From positions 682,001-746,000 of the forward strand of contig OX344751.2 of NCBI GenBank assembly GCA_947034885.2: 64,000 nucleotides of DNA. The letters run 5' to 3'. Origin of the DNA: Thuidium tamariscinum (Eukaryota > Streptophyta > Bryopsida > Hypnales > Thuidiaceae). Shown piece after piece: positions 23,301 through 36,662 of this stretch. The notes beneath the pieces are model-generated. The model made no database searches. It saw only the letters and a program-made list of their open reading frames with translations, and was not told the DNA's origin. Both the position numbers and the translations under genes were made by a program. How positions within the stretch are numbered: position 1 is the stretch's first letter; each line of letters begins with the position of its first letter.

Positions 23301-23760
23301 GATCTACTAGAAACACTATTCAAGCAGCAGATGGAACGGAGGCTTCAGTTCTTTAACTTCTCGAATGTGCAAGTTAACAGACAGATTGAAGGCAAGATGT
23401 TGATTGACGGGGACGAGATGTGTGGGAAAGTGGCCATGGCGAAGACTGAAGAGATCGATTGTGATTGCACGCACGCGCCTCGTGTGACGGTGCGTGTCCG
23501 TCTCTGAGTAGTGTGTCGCTACGAAGGGACGAGTAAGCTTCGCCTGCGTGCCAGCTGCAGGCGCTGCAAAAGACAACCTGCGTGTCTCGCACAACCAGAA
23601 CTCTCCAGATCTCAAGCTCTCAAGCTCTCAAGCTCTCAGAGTCTCCTCCTCGTAGGTGGGTTGGCTGCCCTTCCGCGTAGGTTCCCTTCACTCCGAAGTT
23701 GCCGGCTTGCCTCGTCCTTCACCTTTTTTTTTCCTTCTATTGAGTATTGACTGAAGTGTC
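23301..23760. other. GC-richer promoter-distal flank with an 8-bp microsatellite
   Basis: Moderately GC-rich DNA continues upstream of the RING gene. An 8-bp motif (CTCAAGCT) is tandemly repeated at about 23611-23640. The short frames on both strands start with non-ATG codons or lack protein-like features, so no gene is called. Part of it may be promoter or upstream UTR exon. Confidence 0.35.
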
Positions 23761-24680
23761 CCTCAAAGAGCAATTCAGCCTACAAGATAAGGAGGGGTTG
23801 GTCACTGAGAAAATCATTCTTTCAGCACAATGTTTATCATCTACTTAAAAAAATCAAAAGCATTCAATGGGTCAAACTTCTATCTAAGATCTCCTCTTTC
23901 TGTACAAAATTTTAAAGATGAACATTTGCACTTTTGTCTTACATAGAAAGATTCTTGGTTGTTCATTGAACCACTTTGGTTTGCAAGGTCCTTACAATGT
24001 TATCCCTCAAAGGATGGACCCATAATCATTGATTTTTAAGCCTCACTACCAACCACTCAATATGTTTCCATTTTGCATTTAAATATGTAAGAAAGATTTT
24101 GTACTTATTTACAAGAGATGAAATTATTTGTTTTCTTATTTTACAAAAAAATTAGAATTCTTTGTTGGAAATTGATTTTTTTGAAATTTTTTGAAGAGAA
24201 AGTGTAGAAAAATCTACATCAAATCGAAAATTATATCAAAACATTTGAAAATATCACTATGTGTATGTATAGTAATGACAAATAATCTAAATTTCCGTGT
24301 CATTCTATAAATAGAATCTAATAGACATTGAAAATATATCCTAAATCCAAATTGCAATAAAAATTTGAATCTTAGGATTTTTACGAAAATTCAAATTGGA
24401 ATAGAAACTAGAGTAGATGACCTTCATTTTATTAATTGGGCTCAAACTCAAAAAATATCACTTTTGTGGAGAAATTTCAGATTTAGAGCAAGAAGTAGCA
24501 ACTTTTCAAAATACACAAAAAAAATAGCATACTTTGTGATTCATGATACTTCTTGTTCACGTGAAGACAAATACTAGCAAGACTACAAACTCAATTAGGC
24601 ACCCTTCATAATCCTCCACGAAAGGTCTAGAAAAAAAATTGATGAAAAAACACTTACAAACGCTTTCTAGATGATCTTTT
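23761..24680. other. AT-rich intergenic region
   Basis: No supported gene. Some blocks (for example near 24300-24400, AGAATCTAATAG) resemble the interior of the piggyBac-like family, but no ends could be fixed. Confidence 0.35.
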
Positions 24681-24945
24681 CATTAGATGAGATTCGAGAC
24701 CTTGGAAGGGCTATTTTGGGTCAGTTCCTGAAACAACAACCAAAAGTTTCCAAAAATAAAAAATAAAAAATTGGGGATCCAAAAAATTAAATTAAATTAA
24801 ATCAATGACATGGCATAGTCTCGACCACGTCGGATTGTGTAGTTTCTATGTTCTCACAACAATGAAATGTGTTCCCACCATAGTTTCAGTGTTCCTACAG
24901 TTTGGGAACCCGTAGTCTTCCGAAGGCCCCAAATCTCATCTAATG
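24681..24945. mobile_element. Short TIR element (CATTAG...CTAATG family), copy B
   Basis: The ends are inverted repeats, CATTAGATGAGATT on the left and its complement on the right, followed by GGCC-containing blocks. It is an inverted relative of 14367-14649, sharing the TTGGGGATCC and CCACGTCGG segments. Non-coding, 265 bp. Confidence 0.65.
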
Positions 24946-25270
24946 TTTCATTCAAAAGCCACAAAATAGAGTTGCTAGTGTTCAAGAATTAAATTGTTTT
25001 TATATTTAATTACAATTAGTTGATTGTATCATTTAAGAAGTTCTTGCCTCGGTAATTTGCTTCCTCATCATAGAAGAAGCCAAAGGAATTCCCAAAAACA
25101 TGAGTTGCATATTCTTCTTATTAAAATCTCATAGTTCACTTTTTTGTAGTAGAAATTCTATAAATGATGCCCTTCTTCTATTAGTGTAGCAAAGTGTTTT
25201 AAAACTAAGAATAGCTCATTCTATCATTGATTGAAGAGGATTCAATTTACTCACACTTGATTGGACCAAT

Positions 25271-25331
25271 CAAGTTCCTAGAGGTAGATATACTTGCCTA
25301 GTATAAGAATATATCTACCTCTAGGAACTTG
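25271..25331. repeat. Perfect 22-bp inverted repeat with 17-base loop
   Basis: CAAGTTCCTAGAGGTAGATA plus TA (25271-25292) is followed, after 17 bases, by its exact reverse complement (25310-25331). Pairing stops abruptly outside the stem. No known element ends or target duplication are visible. Confidence 0.8.
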
Positions 25332-25499
25332 GATATTAGTCTTAGATTCCAAATGGCAAACAACTGAAATTTCACAATTTCATGAAAGTAACAACTACAT
25401 AATCACCTTTTATTTTTGCCTACCAATTGGTTGTTAGTCCAACCAATTTTTTGTCCAATTTAGGATCTTTTATTTTTACACTCCATTAACCCTTAAACG

Positions 25500-26344
25500 A
25501 CAAGATCCATTGCCATCTGGTCAAACATCATGTCCAAGGCAAATTTAGCATATTAGATGGCCTTCAAATATTGATCTTATATTTTTATTACTTCAAAATA
25601 TGGAGAATGTAATATTAGGAGAAATTTCAATTGATTTTGTAAAAAATTGTAATTGTTATCATTTTTGTTGCAAATACTAGAAATAAATAAGTAAAAATAG
25701 AAGAAATAATCCAAATTATATGAAATATTTTCAAGAGTTACAAGTAGCAATGAATATTAGTCTGCAAAATTTTCAATTGATTATTCTATTTTTAAGACCC
25801 AAACAACCACAATAAAGACCTTGAAGTAATATTTGCCTATTAAACCACATTTAATACTTTATTGAATAGAGGTATAAAAATTTGATGTTTTTTACTATTA
25901 GAAAATTAAACTTCCTACTTACTCAAATTTTTTCAAATTTTCTGATGAAAACTACAAATTATTGTTATTTTTTTAAAGTTAAGGATAAAAAATAATTATA
26001 TCAACTAGAATATATATTAGAATAATCTAAAAATTTTACCATTAATAAAGATAACAACGGAAAACTAATTTTGTAATTCAAGTTGAAAATTAATTTTAAA
26101 AGAAAAAAGTATGAATGAAAAACACAACAAATTGTGTTTTTTTGGATTTTAACACATAGAGCTTGCAATTGCAATAACTTTTTCAATTTTTCAATTTTTT
26201 CAAAATTTCAAGTTGAAACTGAAAGAAAACTTGTCAAGTTTCATTTTCTTTGTCAAAGTCAACTTTCAAAAATGGTTATATTTAAAGTTAAAATCAAGGT
26301 TGACCAAGGCACATCTACTTTTTGGATGTGTATGCGCTTAAGGG
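25500..26344 (+). mobile_element. piggyBac-like MITE, 845 bp, TSD TTAA
   Basis: TTAA lies at both borders (25496-25499 and 26345-26348). The ends are CCCTTAAACG on the left and CCCTTAAGCG from the right. The interior is AT-rich with no transposase frame. The same end motif (CCC[CT]TAA[AG]) recurs at other TTAA sites in this window. Confidence 0.55.
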
Positions 26345-26349
26345 TTAAG

Positions 26350-27006
26350 TTATTTCTACAAAGACCTTAGCTAACAACGAAGTCATTGGCAATTTTCCAT
26401 AAACATTGGTTAGTTGCTATTTTTCTAGAATATGGTTTTATGACCAAGCTATGTGACATTTTTTGTGGATTGAAGAGCTTCACTTAAAAAATTCATAGTA
26501 ATATCATGTCTAATCCAAAAATTCTAATGCTTTTTCTAAATTCATGATTTTCAATTCCTAATACTAAAAAATAAATTGGTTTCTTTAACAAAGATGCCTA
26601 CAACTATGTTGAATTAGCTCAAACTATTTAAACTATATTTTGATGATTTTAGATGTTTTCACTTTATAAAATTATCCCTAAAAATTGTCAAGAACAAATA
26701 GTGTTTCATAGCTAACTTTTTTAGTTTAATTATAAATTGAAAGAATAAAATAAGAATCTAGATTATTCTGGCTAACTTCAAAACCTATTACTTAAGTCTC
26801 TTCTTGTACAGTTAATCATTACAGGACATTGAGACCAAATATTGGCCAATGGATGACTTTTAAAATTAGAGTAAAAATAAAAAATACACCTATAGGTCCT
26901 AATGATCATTTTTGGTTAAATACCTCACTAATATGCTTTTAGTTTTAGGATTCAAGTATTCCTTCACGTCGGTGAGATTCAAAGCTTTTTTTTAGCAAGA
27001 ATGGGT
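26350..27006. other. AT-rich intergenic region
   Basis: No gene or bounded repeat recognised between the piggyBac-like element and the first 2.08-kb direct repeat. Confidence 0.35.
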
Positions 27007-29088
27007 CAAGAATTCCTTATTCAATGTCTTTTTGATTCTTTACCTTCAAACCACCCATGCTTTGAAATTTTTTATGAATTCAATAGTAAATCTCCTTTGT
27101 AATCTCAATACGTACACCACATCATAGTTAACTTTATATTCTTGAGAATAAGCCCAAGAAAAAGTGACTTTTCACATTCCTAATTCTAAAAATAGTCATT
27201 TAAAAAATCGATTGACCATATTATAGTTGATGAAAATATTAAAGGTCAACATTTGCACAATATAGATTTTGAGGACTTGCTTTGCAAATATTCTATAGTT
27301 CAAAGGATGCTAGAAGGTTTGGCTTCATGTAATAACTATAAAAGAATGATGCTTCAAAGAAGCCTAGATTTAAAAAGTAAGGTAAAAATCTTCCAAAATC
27401 ATTGGGATTAGAATGTAACATTTTGGACTTAAGCGAGAGTGAAAATCATAAATATTCAATATAAAATTCATTTTAGAAGGGATCTCAATTTTGGGTTTAA
27501 TTCTTCATTGAAAAACATTGATAAGTGCAATTGTTTGTAGAACCACATGGATATGATCTATGGATCATATTTCACAACCACGATTTGAAAGTTGTCATCA
27601 ACCCCTAAAGTTCTTTACAATGTTTTCACTAAAAATCCTCCAAAACTGCCATTTTTAACACAAGTACCAAATATTTGGAAAGTATTGTTTTTAGACACAT
27701 GTAACCGTAGGATCTTGTAGTATGTTGGTTTGGAAAGATGACGAAAAAATTTCAAAATTTTCAAAATTTTCTACCGTGTGGATTACAAGATATTAGTGTT
27801 CAAAGTTACAAAAAACGTTTTTTTACCATTGTAGAAATCCGGGTAGCTGCACTTTACAAGCTCACATTTGCATGAAAGAAAGTCCGAAATGGTAGTGCTT
27901 CTTTGGATTCATTCTCCAAGGCAAGTTGGCTACATGCTTGAAAAAGTTCAAATCATTTGGAATTGGACAACATATAGGAAAAAAATAGTAAGTGAAAAGA
28001 AGTAGAGAATGATTCAAAATACTAAATTGTTAAGAATTTATTTGCGAAATGGAAACTTGCCAATTCCAATGGTTCAAATGTTGTAATAAACAATCTACAT
28101 CCAATGTTTTTATTTTTTCCCAAAAATATTGAAAATTGAGTAAAGTAGAAGACTTCAAAGTTTATTTTAGAGTAGAGAATCCATAACTACCCGCAAACTA
28201 AAATTCTTCATAACTTTTGACTCATTAGTCCAAATGCAATGGTTCAAAGCTTTCCACCTATATATAAATCTATAAAACCAATTTCAAGTTTTTGTTTTCA
28301 AAGAAAGTCATTTTTTCAGATCTGCCCAAACTGCCCGAGTTGAGAAATAAACAACATATCATGCATTAACTTTTTAACCATGCAATCAAAAGTCACGAAA
28401 GTTGTTGGGCTTTAAAGGTTTTCCTCGTTCACACCTTCAATTAAATTTTGGTCCCAAAACACAGAAATCTCTAGTCACACGTACCTACTCAAAATAGTTA
28501 TGTTCCCAAAAAAGGCACGTTGGTCCTTTAGAGGTTAAATTATTATTCTAATTCACATTTAATAATACATCTTTATTATTTTGGAAATCCACACAACCTC
28601 CTAATCTTAATGGAGTTAAAGGCAACATAGCACCAATAGTTGTCATATACTTTATTCACCAAATGATAAACTGTTTTCTTAGGTTCAACACTAATTTTGA
28701 AATCATGTATCACAAATTAAATTGATTCGTTTTACTTTCAATTAAGTTGTTTTCGTTACAAGAGCACAATGCTCTACTGATAGGAATTTCCCTGTTTCTG
28801 GAATTCAATGGAACAAATTCAATTATCATTATCTATGTATCAAGTAAATAAATTCGAAATTGTTCCTGTTGGAAGCAACAGGGTGCCAATCACAAGCAGA
28901 CCACAACTACCCCTGAAACATGAGTAAGATTTGTCGTGATCACTTGGTGGTTGATTTCATTTCTTGAGGGTATGGAGATTGCTAGAGTACACCTTGTGAG
29001 GCAAAACAAAATAAATCACTTCTGCAGTTCCACTCTGAGAAACTAACCACGGAATATATTGACCAGGTATGTCCTTGGGAAACTTTAA
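27007..29088 (+). repeat. 2.08-kb direct repeat, copy 1 (downstream of RPS15)
   Basis: Matches 32460-34533 in the same orientation. As read by eye, the first 1 kb has scattered substitutions and small indels, while the last roughly 550 bases (28540-29088) appear identical in both copies. It contains a piggyBac-like element (about 27603-28534, bordered by TCAA and TTAA). The right part, from about 28740, looks like single-copy flank of the RPS15 gene. The copies do not start with TG or end with CA. Confidence 0.9.
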
Positions 29089-29576
29089 AAAGAAAAAATT
29101 CTTGAAACACATGGACAATTTCCAGTGATAGAGGCACCAGTACAACGAACCAAGGGACAAGGTCCCCGGCGGAGAGTCTTCTTTGTTTTGCTCTTTTGGA
29201 AACCTTGATGTTGTGCGTTGTGGACTATTCCTATTAAAGGACAGTTACGAGACAACAGGCGGTAGGATACATTGACCCAAGACTGAATCGTACTGTTATT
29301 CTGAAAACTTCGGAAAATCCGAAAACTCAAAAACGATCCACGCCGCTCAGACTTGGAACAGTCGAAGTTACGAACCCAGCAGTATGGGTGTACAATTGAT
29401 TCAAAAAACGCTGATTCATTCCATATTCCAACAGAAAAGATGTGCACATCGAAATGCGAGCCCACCACGGAACTCAATCGTCATTTCATATCAAAATTCT
29501 TCTGGTAAATGTTCAGACTCTAGCAACAACCAACCGGCTAAGGAAGATACAGAACGGCAACAAGTTCTACCGCCGT
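29089..29576 (-). other. 3' flank / probable 3' UTR of RPS15
   Basis: Unique-looking sequence between the stop codon of RPS15 and the border of repeat copy 1. A 130-codon open frame on the minus strand here is not protein-like and overlaps the expected 3' UTR. No polyadenylation signal is assigned. Confidence 0.4.
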
Positions 29577-31191
<1,615 letters not shown>

Positions 31192-32459
31192 GGCGCAAGA
31201 GGGCGAGAAAGCTTGCGGGGCGAATCTCGCACAACGCCTTCGGACAACGAAAGCGAGAAAGGGAGGCGATGGAACCCTAGCTGTGGAGTTTAATCCACTG
31301 GAGAGTTAGGGCAACCTGTCGCCGTCTGTGTGGGGCATCTTCAGTGGACACGGCAAACGGCAAACGGCAAAATGGCCCGGCAAATCAAATACGCCTTACT
31401 TTGAACGCTTGGTACAGAATGAGAACGTGAGAATAGGTAGATGACTAGTGTCGTCTCTTCGATCGTAGAATATATCTACAGGGCCAAGCAGCACTGTAAA
31501 TGTTTTGGGCCATTGATCGTCTTCCAACAAAGAAGAGCAATGGCTTAGAATATTTAGGTTACAATTTTGCTGGGCCGTGTGGCTTTTGGATGCTTTTACT
31601 GTAAACAAATTTTAAAAATTGTTTTTTGCAATATGAAGTTGAGATACCAGTAGCCGATCATTTAAGCAATTCTATACAAGTATCAAGTGGTGGAAATATT
31701 TCCAATGAAAGAAGATAGAAAATATAAAAGAAGGAAATCTTTTGGAATTTTACTCCCGAAATTGAAATTATTGGGGATTTTTGGGAGTGTGAAAGTGCAT
31801 TTTTTCCATAATCAAAGTCAAGAGTTTCCTAATTCTAATCATTCCATAATTGATTTCTCCTCACTTCTTTTGCTCACTACTACAAGACATATGTCATTAC
31901 CTTGAGAGTCCCAAACTTGAAAAGGACCAAAGAACACATTCTAAATTTTAGTTGGGTATCTCTTGTGACCCTAATTGGAAACACTACATCCCTAAAGGTT
32001 GGGTGTTGGATGGGGTTTACAATTGGTATTTCAACCTCACTTACTGAATATCAAAGATTTTTCATCTGTATTTTGGTCAATTCATTTTCTAGTATGAAAA
32101 GACATTTATAGATGGTCAAAGTTAAAGTATATAGCTTCTTTTTCTTTTTCTAGGGCAACTAATAATTATATCCATTTGGATTTTAATGCCGTCCTTTTAT
32201 TTCCCTACATACCTGTTATATTAGTCCACAAGCATTCCTTTAAATTATGACATAGCATTTGAATGAATCTATTGTCATGTATTTAGATTGCATGGTGGTG
32301 TTCCTTGAAATTCATTGCACTAAAAAAAGATGAAAGTAAACCAAATCTTTTCAAAATCTTTTCTACAACTATTGTAGTTGTTGTTAGTTTAAATCAATAA
32401 GGACATGTTAAATATAAACCGCAAAGAGCTAAGAAAACACATGCCTTGACCTCATTGGC
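31192..32459. other. RPS15 promoter side and dispersed-repeat DNA
   Basis: 31192-31400 is the GC-richer 5' flank of RPS15; it contains ACCCTAG near 31275 but no exact telo-box. 31606-31870 is an inverted relative of about 55880-56140, and 32150-32240 of about 55690-55790, so this is a dispersed repeat. A CACTACTACAAGACAT motif at about 31876 resembles a CACTA end, but no partner end was found. Confidence 0.45.
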
Positions 32460-34533
32460 CAAGAATTCCCTATTCAATGTCTTTTTGACTTTTTACCTTC
32501 AAACCACCCATGCTTTGGAAAATTTTATGAATTCAATAGTAAATCTCCTTTGTAATCTCAATACGTACACCACATCATAGTTAACTTTATATTCCTAAAA
32601 ATAAACCCAAGAATAAGTGACTTTTCACATTCCTAATCCTAGAAATGGTCATTCTAAAAATGGATTGACCATATTATAGTTGATGAAAATTTTAAGGGTT
32701 AACATTTGCACAATATAGATTTTGAAGACTTGCTTTGCAAATATTCTATAGTTCAAAGGATGCTAGAAGGTTTGGCTTCATGTAATAACTATTCAAGAAT
32801 GATACTTCAAAGAAGCCTAGATTTAAAAAGTAAGGTAAAAATCTTCCAAAATCATTGGGATTAGAATGTAACATTTTGGACTTAAGTGAGAGTGAAAATC
32901 ATAAATATTCAATATAAAATTCATTTTAGAAGGGATCTCAATTTTGGGTTTAATTCTTCATTGAAAAACATTGATAAGTGCAATTGTTTGTAGAACCACA
33001 TGGATATGATCTATGGATCATATTTCACAACCACGATTTGAAAGTTGTCATCAACCCCTAAAATTCTTTACAATGTTTTCACTAAAAATCCTCCAAAACT
33101 GCCATTTTTAACACAAGTACCAAATATTTGGAAAGTATTGTTTTTAGACACATGTAACCGTAGGATCTTGTAGTATGTTGGTTTGGAAAGATGAGGGAAA
33201 AATTTCAAAAATTTCTACCGTGTGGATTACAAGATATTAGTGTTCAAAGTTACAAAAAACGTTTTTTTACAATTGCGAAAATCCGGGCAATTACACTTTA
33301 CAAGCTCACATTTGCATGAAAGAAAGTCTGAAATGGTAGTGCTTCTTTGGATTCATTCTCCAAGGCAAGTTGGCTACATGCTTGAAAAAGTTCAAATCAT
33401 TTGGAATTGGACAACATATAGGAAAAAAATAGTAAATAAAAAGAAGTAGAGAATGAATCAAAATACTAAATTGTTAAGAATTTATTTGTGAAATGAAAAC
33501 ATTGCCAATTCCAATGGTTCAAATATTGTAATAAACAATCTACATCCAATGTTTTTATTTTTTCCCAAAAATATTGAAAATTGAGTAAAGTAGAAGACTT
33601 CAAAGTTTATTTTAGAGTTGAGAATCCATAACTATCCGCAAACTAAAATTCTTCATAACTTTTGACTCATTAGTCCAAATGCAATGGTTCAAAGCTTTCC
33701 ACCTATATATAAATCTATAAAACCAATTTCAAGTTTTTGTTTTCAAAGAAAGTCATTTTTTCAGATTTGCCCAAACTGCCCAAGTTGAGAAATAAACAAC
33801 ATATCATGCATTAACTTTTTAACCATGCAATCAAAAGTCACGAAAGTTGTTGGGCTTTAAAGGTTTTCCTCGTTCACACCTTCAATTAAATTTTGGTCCC
33901 AAAACACAGAAATCTCTAGTCACACGTACCTACTCAAAATAGTTATGTTCCCAAAAAAGGCACGTTGGTCCTTTAGGGGTTAAATTATTATTCTAATTCA
34001 CATTTAATAATACATCTTTATTATTTTGGAAATCCACACAACCTCCTAATCTTAATGGAGTTAAAGGCAACATAGCACCAATAGTTGTCATATACTTTAT
34101 TCACCAAATGATAAACTGTTTTCTTAGGTTCAACACTAATTTTGAAATCATGTATCACAAATTAAATTGATTCGTTTTACTTTCAATTAAGTTGTTTTCG
34201 TTACAAGAGCACAATGCTCTACTGATAGGAATTTCCCTGTTTCTGGAATTCAATGGAACAAATTCAATTATCATTATCTATGTATCAAGTAAATAAATTC
34301 GAAATTGTTCCTGTTGGAAGCAACAGGGTGCCAATCACAAGCAGACCACAACTACCCCTGAAACATGAGTAAGATTTGTCGTGATCACTTGGTGGTTGAT
34401 TTCATTTCTTGAGGGTATGGAGATTGCTAGAGTACACCTTGTGAGGCAAAACAAAATAAATCACTTCTGCAGTTCCACTCTGAGAAACTAACCACGGAAT
34501 ATATTGACCAGGTATGTCCTTGGGAAACTTTAA
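32460..34533 (+). repeat. 2.08-kb direct repeat, copy 2 (upstream of RPS15)
   Basis: Same orientation as 27007-29088, offset about 5.45 kb. It includes a piggyBac-like element (about 33055-33979; TTAA intact on the right at 33980-33983). Similarity stops at 34533, right after TGGGAAACTTTAA. No gene within it. Confidence 0.9.
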
Positions 34534-36326
34534 CAAGACGTGTGGGCCCCAAAGAATCACTTACAAATTCTTGTATTGAAAAAAGTTAAATGAACACTAA
34601 AATTTAATTTCTTGCATTTCATGTCTTTATTTTTAAATCTTTGAAAATAACTATATATGTGCAAAAATTTAGATTTTTTGTAATAAATGCTTATTGTCCT
34701 AAGTTTAAAGACAAGGGCATCTTCCAAATTTCATGGAATGCCATGGAATAAGTTACTAGAGGATGGAATCTATACCTACATATTCAAACTTATATGAGTG
34801 TCCAATTAAATAAAAGTAATTAATATTACTAGTAGAAGAAATTATATGTGCAAAATGAAATTTTTGTGAAATTTAGTAGGGACTCAATAGCTTTAGGGCA
34901 AAAAAATGTATATATAGCACTACATATGCTAAGAAAGTTGAACATTTTACCAAATGTGCATGTTATTATTAATCTTTGAACTTCCAAAGTCTTCTCTAAA
35001 ATTAGTGATAAATTGAGAAAAATCATCATAATGTACTATTTTGAAGAATATTTTGGAATTGACATACAAATAAAGGTTGTAGAGATCAAGTTTCAGATTC
35101 TACTTGTACAATTAGATTCACCTTTTCTATCACCAATATTTTTCTATAAATTTTAAAAGCAAAACTCCTAAATTCCCTTTAAATTCAATTACAAGCAAAA
35201 TATGATCATTTTTGAGTAAAATTTGTTGGAATGGATTTGAAATAAGGTTCTTTTTATATATTGATTTTCTAAAAATCTTGTGGTCTTTAACCTTTAAAGG
35301 TTTTTGATTATATTTTTACCAAAAACACTCCAAAACTTGCATTTATCCTTCAAGTTCCAACTTTTAAAAAACAAACATTTTAGGACATGTGCAATCGTTG
35401 GATCTTGTAGTAAGTTGGTTTTAGATGTGGAATAAATTTAAGAAATTCTACCATGTAGATTGCAAGATGTTAGTGTTTGAATTGATAAGTATCTTTTTTT
35501 TAATCCTACAACAAATTAGACATTTGTGCTTCAAATGGTCACTTTTGTATGAAAAAATATCCAAAACATGGTAGAGTTGTCTACACATCCTGTAGCAAAT
35601 ACCAAAAGAAAAATCAAAGATGACATTCAAAGACAAGTCCTAGTACTTACAAAAGGTTATGCTTTTCAACTGAATTTAGGGGTGAGAAATTTAGTCTACT
35701 AGAACAACCAAGCCAAGCCAGTGTCTCTAGTGATTCCTAAAGTTTGTCGCCTTCTGTTTCAACACCACAATATTAGTTACTATCCAAAAGTTGTTGCAAG
35801 TGGTGTCACTCATATTCAAGGGTCTCTTTTGCAATACAAGGCTATTTTAGCAGTCAATGATTGACACTTAATTTTGGACTAACATAATAACAAGATGAAT
35901 GTTCTCAATAACAAATATAGAATTTATTTACACAAATTGCAATTTTCAAACCATCATATCTTCATTTTGATGATTAAGTCCAGTAGACTGTAACAACATT
36001 TTGATATGACTTAAATTTCTATGAATTGACAATTGTGATAATGTGACTGAATGAGTTTAGAGAAACCGCCATGATAGCTTTCAAAAGGGGTTTCCTTCTG
36101 AAATTGGAAGAACACCTTCACAAAACCCATGGTAGCAAGTGTCATGTATGCATCAATTTTTTTGGGTTTTGGAACTCTACCTATAATTGGATTCGAAAGT
36201 TCTTTGAAGTCTATCCACTAGCTCCATAGCAACCACCAGGTTAGTTAAGTATAGAAATGATGAAAGAACGAGAAGCATTAATGTAAAAATGGAAAGAAAT
36301 TCATCATATCAAATTGCAAGTATGAC
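34534..36326. other. AT-rich DNA made of piggyBac-like family fragments
   Basis: 35030-35285 resembles the interior of the 3530-4029 element. A left end of the other subfamily (TTAA then CCTTTAAAGG at 35287-35300) follows directly, and similarity to 27603 onward continues to about 35580. This suggests one element inserted in another, but the outer ends are not clean. No supported gene. Confidence 0.4.
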
Positions 36327-36662
36327 TTAGGGTACGTTCGCACCAGTATTACAGAGGGCCATTACAGGCGGGTGTTAGGAGTAGTCAAAACTCGGTCTTC
36401 AGACCAGCGGTTGTTCGTATTCTCCAAGCCTACGTGTTTGCGGACGTGGCAGGTTATATCGATGGAGCGCTAGAGGAGTTGCAGCGCCGTATTTTTTAAG
36501 ACATCCAATTGTGGCATGGCGATAACGTAGGACCCGCATTCACAGAAAACGTAGATTTCAGAGAGGATTAGGCTGTTTAACTTAATGGAGCCTCAATCGT
36601 CTGCTTAGCTTAAGACAACGCCCAAATTAATTAAGAAATATTGTAATTAAGACCCACTGCGT

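Noticed and set aside
23298..23750. Possible small plus-strand genes divergent from the RING gene
   Set aside because: Frames start with non-ATG codons, overlap a microsatellite and show no domain.
29085..29477. 130-codon minus frame downstream of RPS15
   Set aside because: Lies in the expected 3' UTR and partly in the repeat border, with no domain.
31876..32110. CACTACTACAAGACAT as the end of another CACTA MITE
   Set aside because: No matching inverted end or 3-bp duplication was found nearby.
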